Of a stretch of DNA of 56,336 nucleotides, positions 55,685 through 56,336 are shown in pieces. The position numbers were made by a program, and so were the translations under genes. How positions within the stretch are numbered: the stretch's first letter is position 1; each line of letters starts with the position of its first letter. The stretch covers positions 1 to 56,336 of the forward strand of contig JABFUD020000223.1 of NCBI GenBank assembly GCA_014529385.2, written 5' to 3'. The notes beneath the pieces were generated by a model. That model saw nothing but the letters and a program-made list of their open reading frames with translations, did not search any database and had not been told where the DNA came from. The stretch comes from Adiantum capillus-veneris. Its lineage: Eukaryota; Streptophyta; Polypodiopsida; Polypodiales; Pteridaceae.

Positions 55685-55906
55685 TATGTAAAATAGGAGA
55701 TGAGAATCAATTTTGTTGAACCTGTTCACTTCGGAAATGCTGATACAGAAATGCCTTCCATAACTCTGAAAATTTCTGTCTTACATCAATGCGTAGAGGA
55801 CTTCGTGCTCTTCGATTCAGGCTATAGATCACCCAAATCGGAGTTTGGATGAAGAAGTTATGATCAAAAGAGTGGACTGCTGTCTACTAGGTCAAAAAAC
55901 GGCTGC

Positions 55907-55909
<3 letters not shown>

Positions 55910-55966
<57 letters not shown>

Positions 55967-55972
55967 GGGAGG

Positions 55973-56041
<69 letters not shown>
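55910..56041. repeat. (GA)n - (GT)n(GA)n compound microsatellite
   Basis: Two GA tracts, each followed by TTGGGGAGG, with GT repeats between. It lies just upstream of the LINE 5' end. Confidence 0.95.
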
Positions 56042-56043
<2 letters not shown>

Positions 56044-56336
56044 GGGAGGATGCCTTCTGGTGCAAGGTAATGTGGGTGCTCAGGATAGTGCATCACTTGA
56101 AATAAGTGGATTGGGTAAGTGCTTTGTGTCTCTACCATTGCTCACCTTTGATATGCTTGTCATCGTGTCGGCTTCACCCTGCTCACTAAGACTGGTTGCA
56201 ATAGGCACCAGTTGGTGCACAAATAAATGATGATTTCAATTTGCCATTTCTAAATATTTTTGTATGCCCTAACAGTGCAGCCATTCCCTTATATGCCAAT
56301 GAATCCTTCAATGTTCACCACAGTACTTGTTGCCCC
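56042..56336. other. No gene seen
   Basis: Mixed sequence with no ORF of note to the window end. Confidence 0.4.

Larger units (their letters stand above)
51285..55700 (-). mobile_element. Near full-length LINE (non-LTR retrotransposon)
   Basis: Reverse-strand ORF1 (coiled coil plus RRM-like), ORF2 (APE endonuclease, RT, C-terminal Cys/His motif), and a short 3' end with a near-palindrome and (TCTA)n tail. The 5' end is near 55,700-55,900, next to a (GA)n tract. Both ORFs carry frameshifts or stops. Confidence 0.9.

Overview
This 56.3-kb window looks like nuclear DNA from a land plant with a large, repeat-rich genome. It holds no bacterial-type operons, CRISPR arrays or recognisable rRNA/tRNA genes. 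Nearly every coding segment belongs to a retroelement: Ty3/gypsy and Ty1/copia LTR elements primed by initiator-Met tRNA (TGGTATCAGAGC), LINEs, and a probable Penelope-like element. The LINE ORF1 with a coiled coil, the Penelope-type reverse transcriptase and the very long (GA)n/(GT)n tracts would fit a fern, lycophyte or conifer better than a typical flowering plant. That placement is inference, and I recognise no host gene that would fix the species.

Layout: (1) 1-9.1 kb is a 5'-cut Ty3/gypsy element ('element 1'): gag with four zinc knuckles, protease, RT, RNase H and integrase. An unusual 3' module follows: a second retropepsin-like domain and a protein with repeated W-P-K / Q-G-Y-Y-x-G-N motifs. 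Then come a polypurine tract and a 3' LTR that carries an ORF. (2) 9.1-11 kb is an unassigned stretch with an inverted repeat and a chromovirus-like LTR. (3) 11.0-14.28 and 19.80-22.6 kb are the two halves of a relative of element 1 ('element 2') that keeps gag, protease and the same 3' module but has no RT, RNase H or integrase. (4) 14,284-19,794 is a complete gag-only LTR element ('element 3') inserted into element 2, flanked by an exact TGAAG target duplication. Its ~2-kb LTRs contain a small basic ORF.

(5) 22.6-31.9 kb holds LTR debris, a few coding-like fragments that may be exons, dense microsatellites, and an ORF1-only LINE derivative (about 29.8-30.75 kb). (6) 31.9-42 kb is a chromovirus remnant (5' LTR fragment; integrase, chromodomain-like tail and 3' LTR) interrupted by a nearly complete reverse-strand copia element (33,233-38,784). 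The flanks of the copia element do not match, which suggests a recombination deletion. (7) 42-47.1 kb is dominated by (GT)n(GA)n and (CT)n tracts. (8) 47.1-49.4 kb is a reverse-strand Penelope-like RT fragment between ~275-bp direct repeats. (9) 51.3-55.7 kb is a nearly full-length reverse-strand LINE with APE endonuclease and RT, ending in a conserved near-palindrome plus a (TCTA)n tail that it shares with the ORF1-only element.

Almost all copies are broken by stops or frameshifts. The most intact reading frames are the element 1 gag-protease, its integrase segment and 3' ORF, and the copia gag-integrase ORF. The most unusual system is the shared 3' module of elements 1 and 2: a retropepsin fold duplicated after integrase plus a repeat protein of unknown function.
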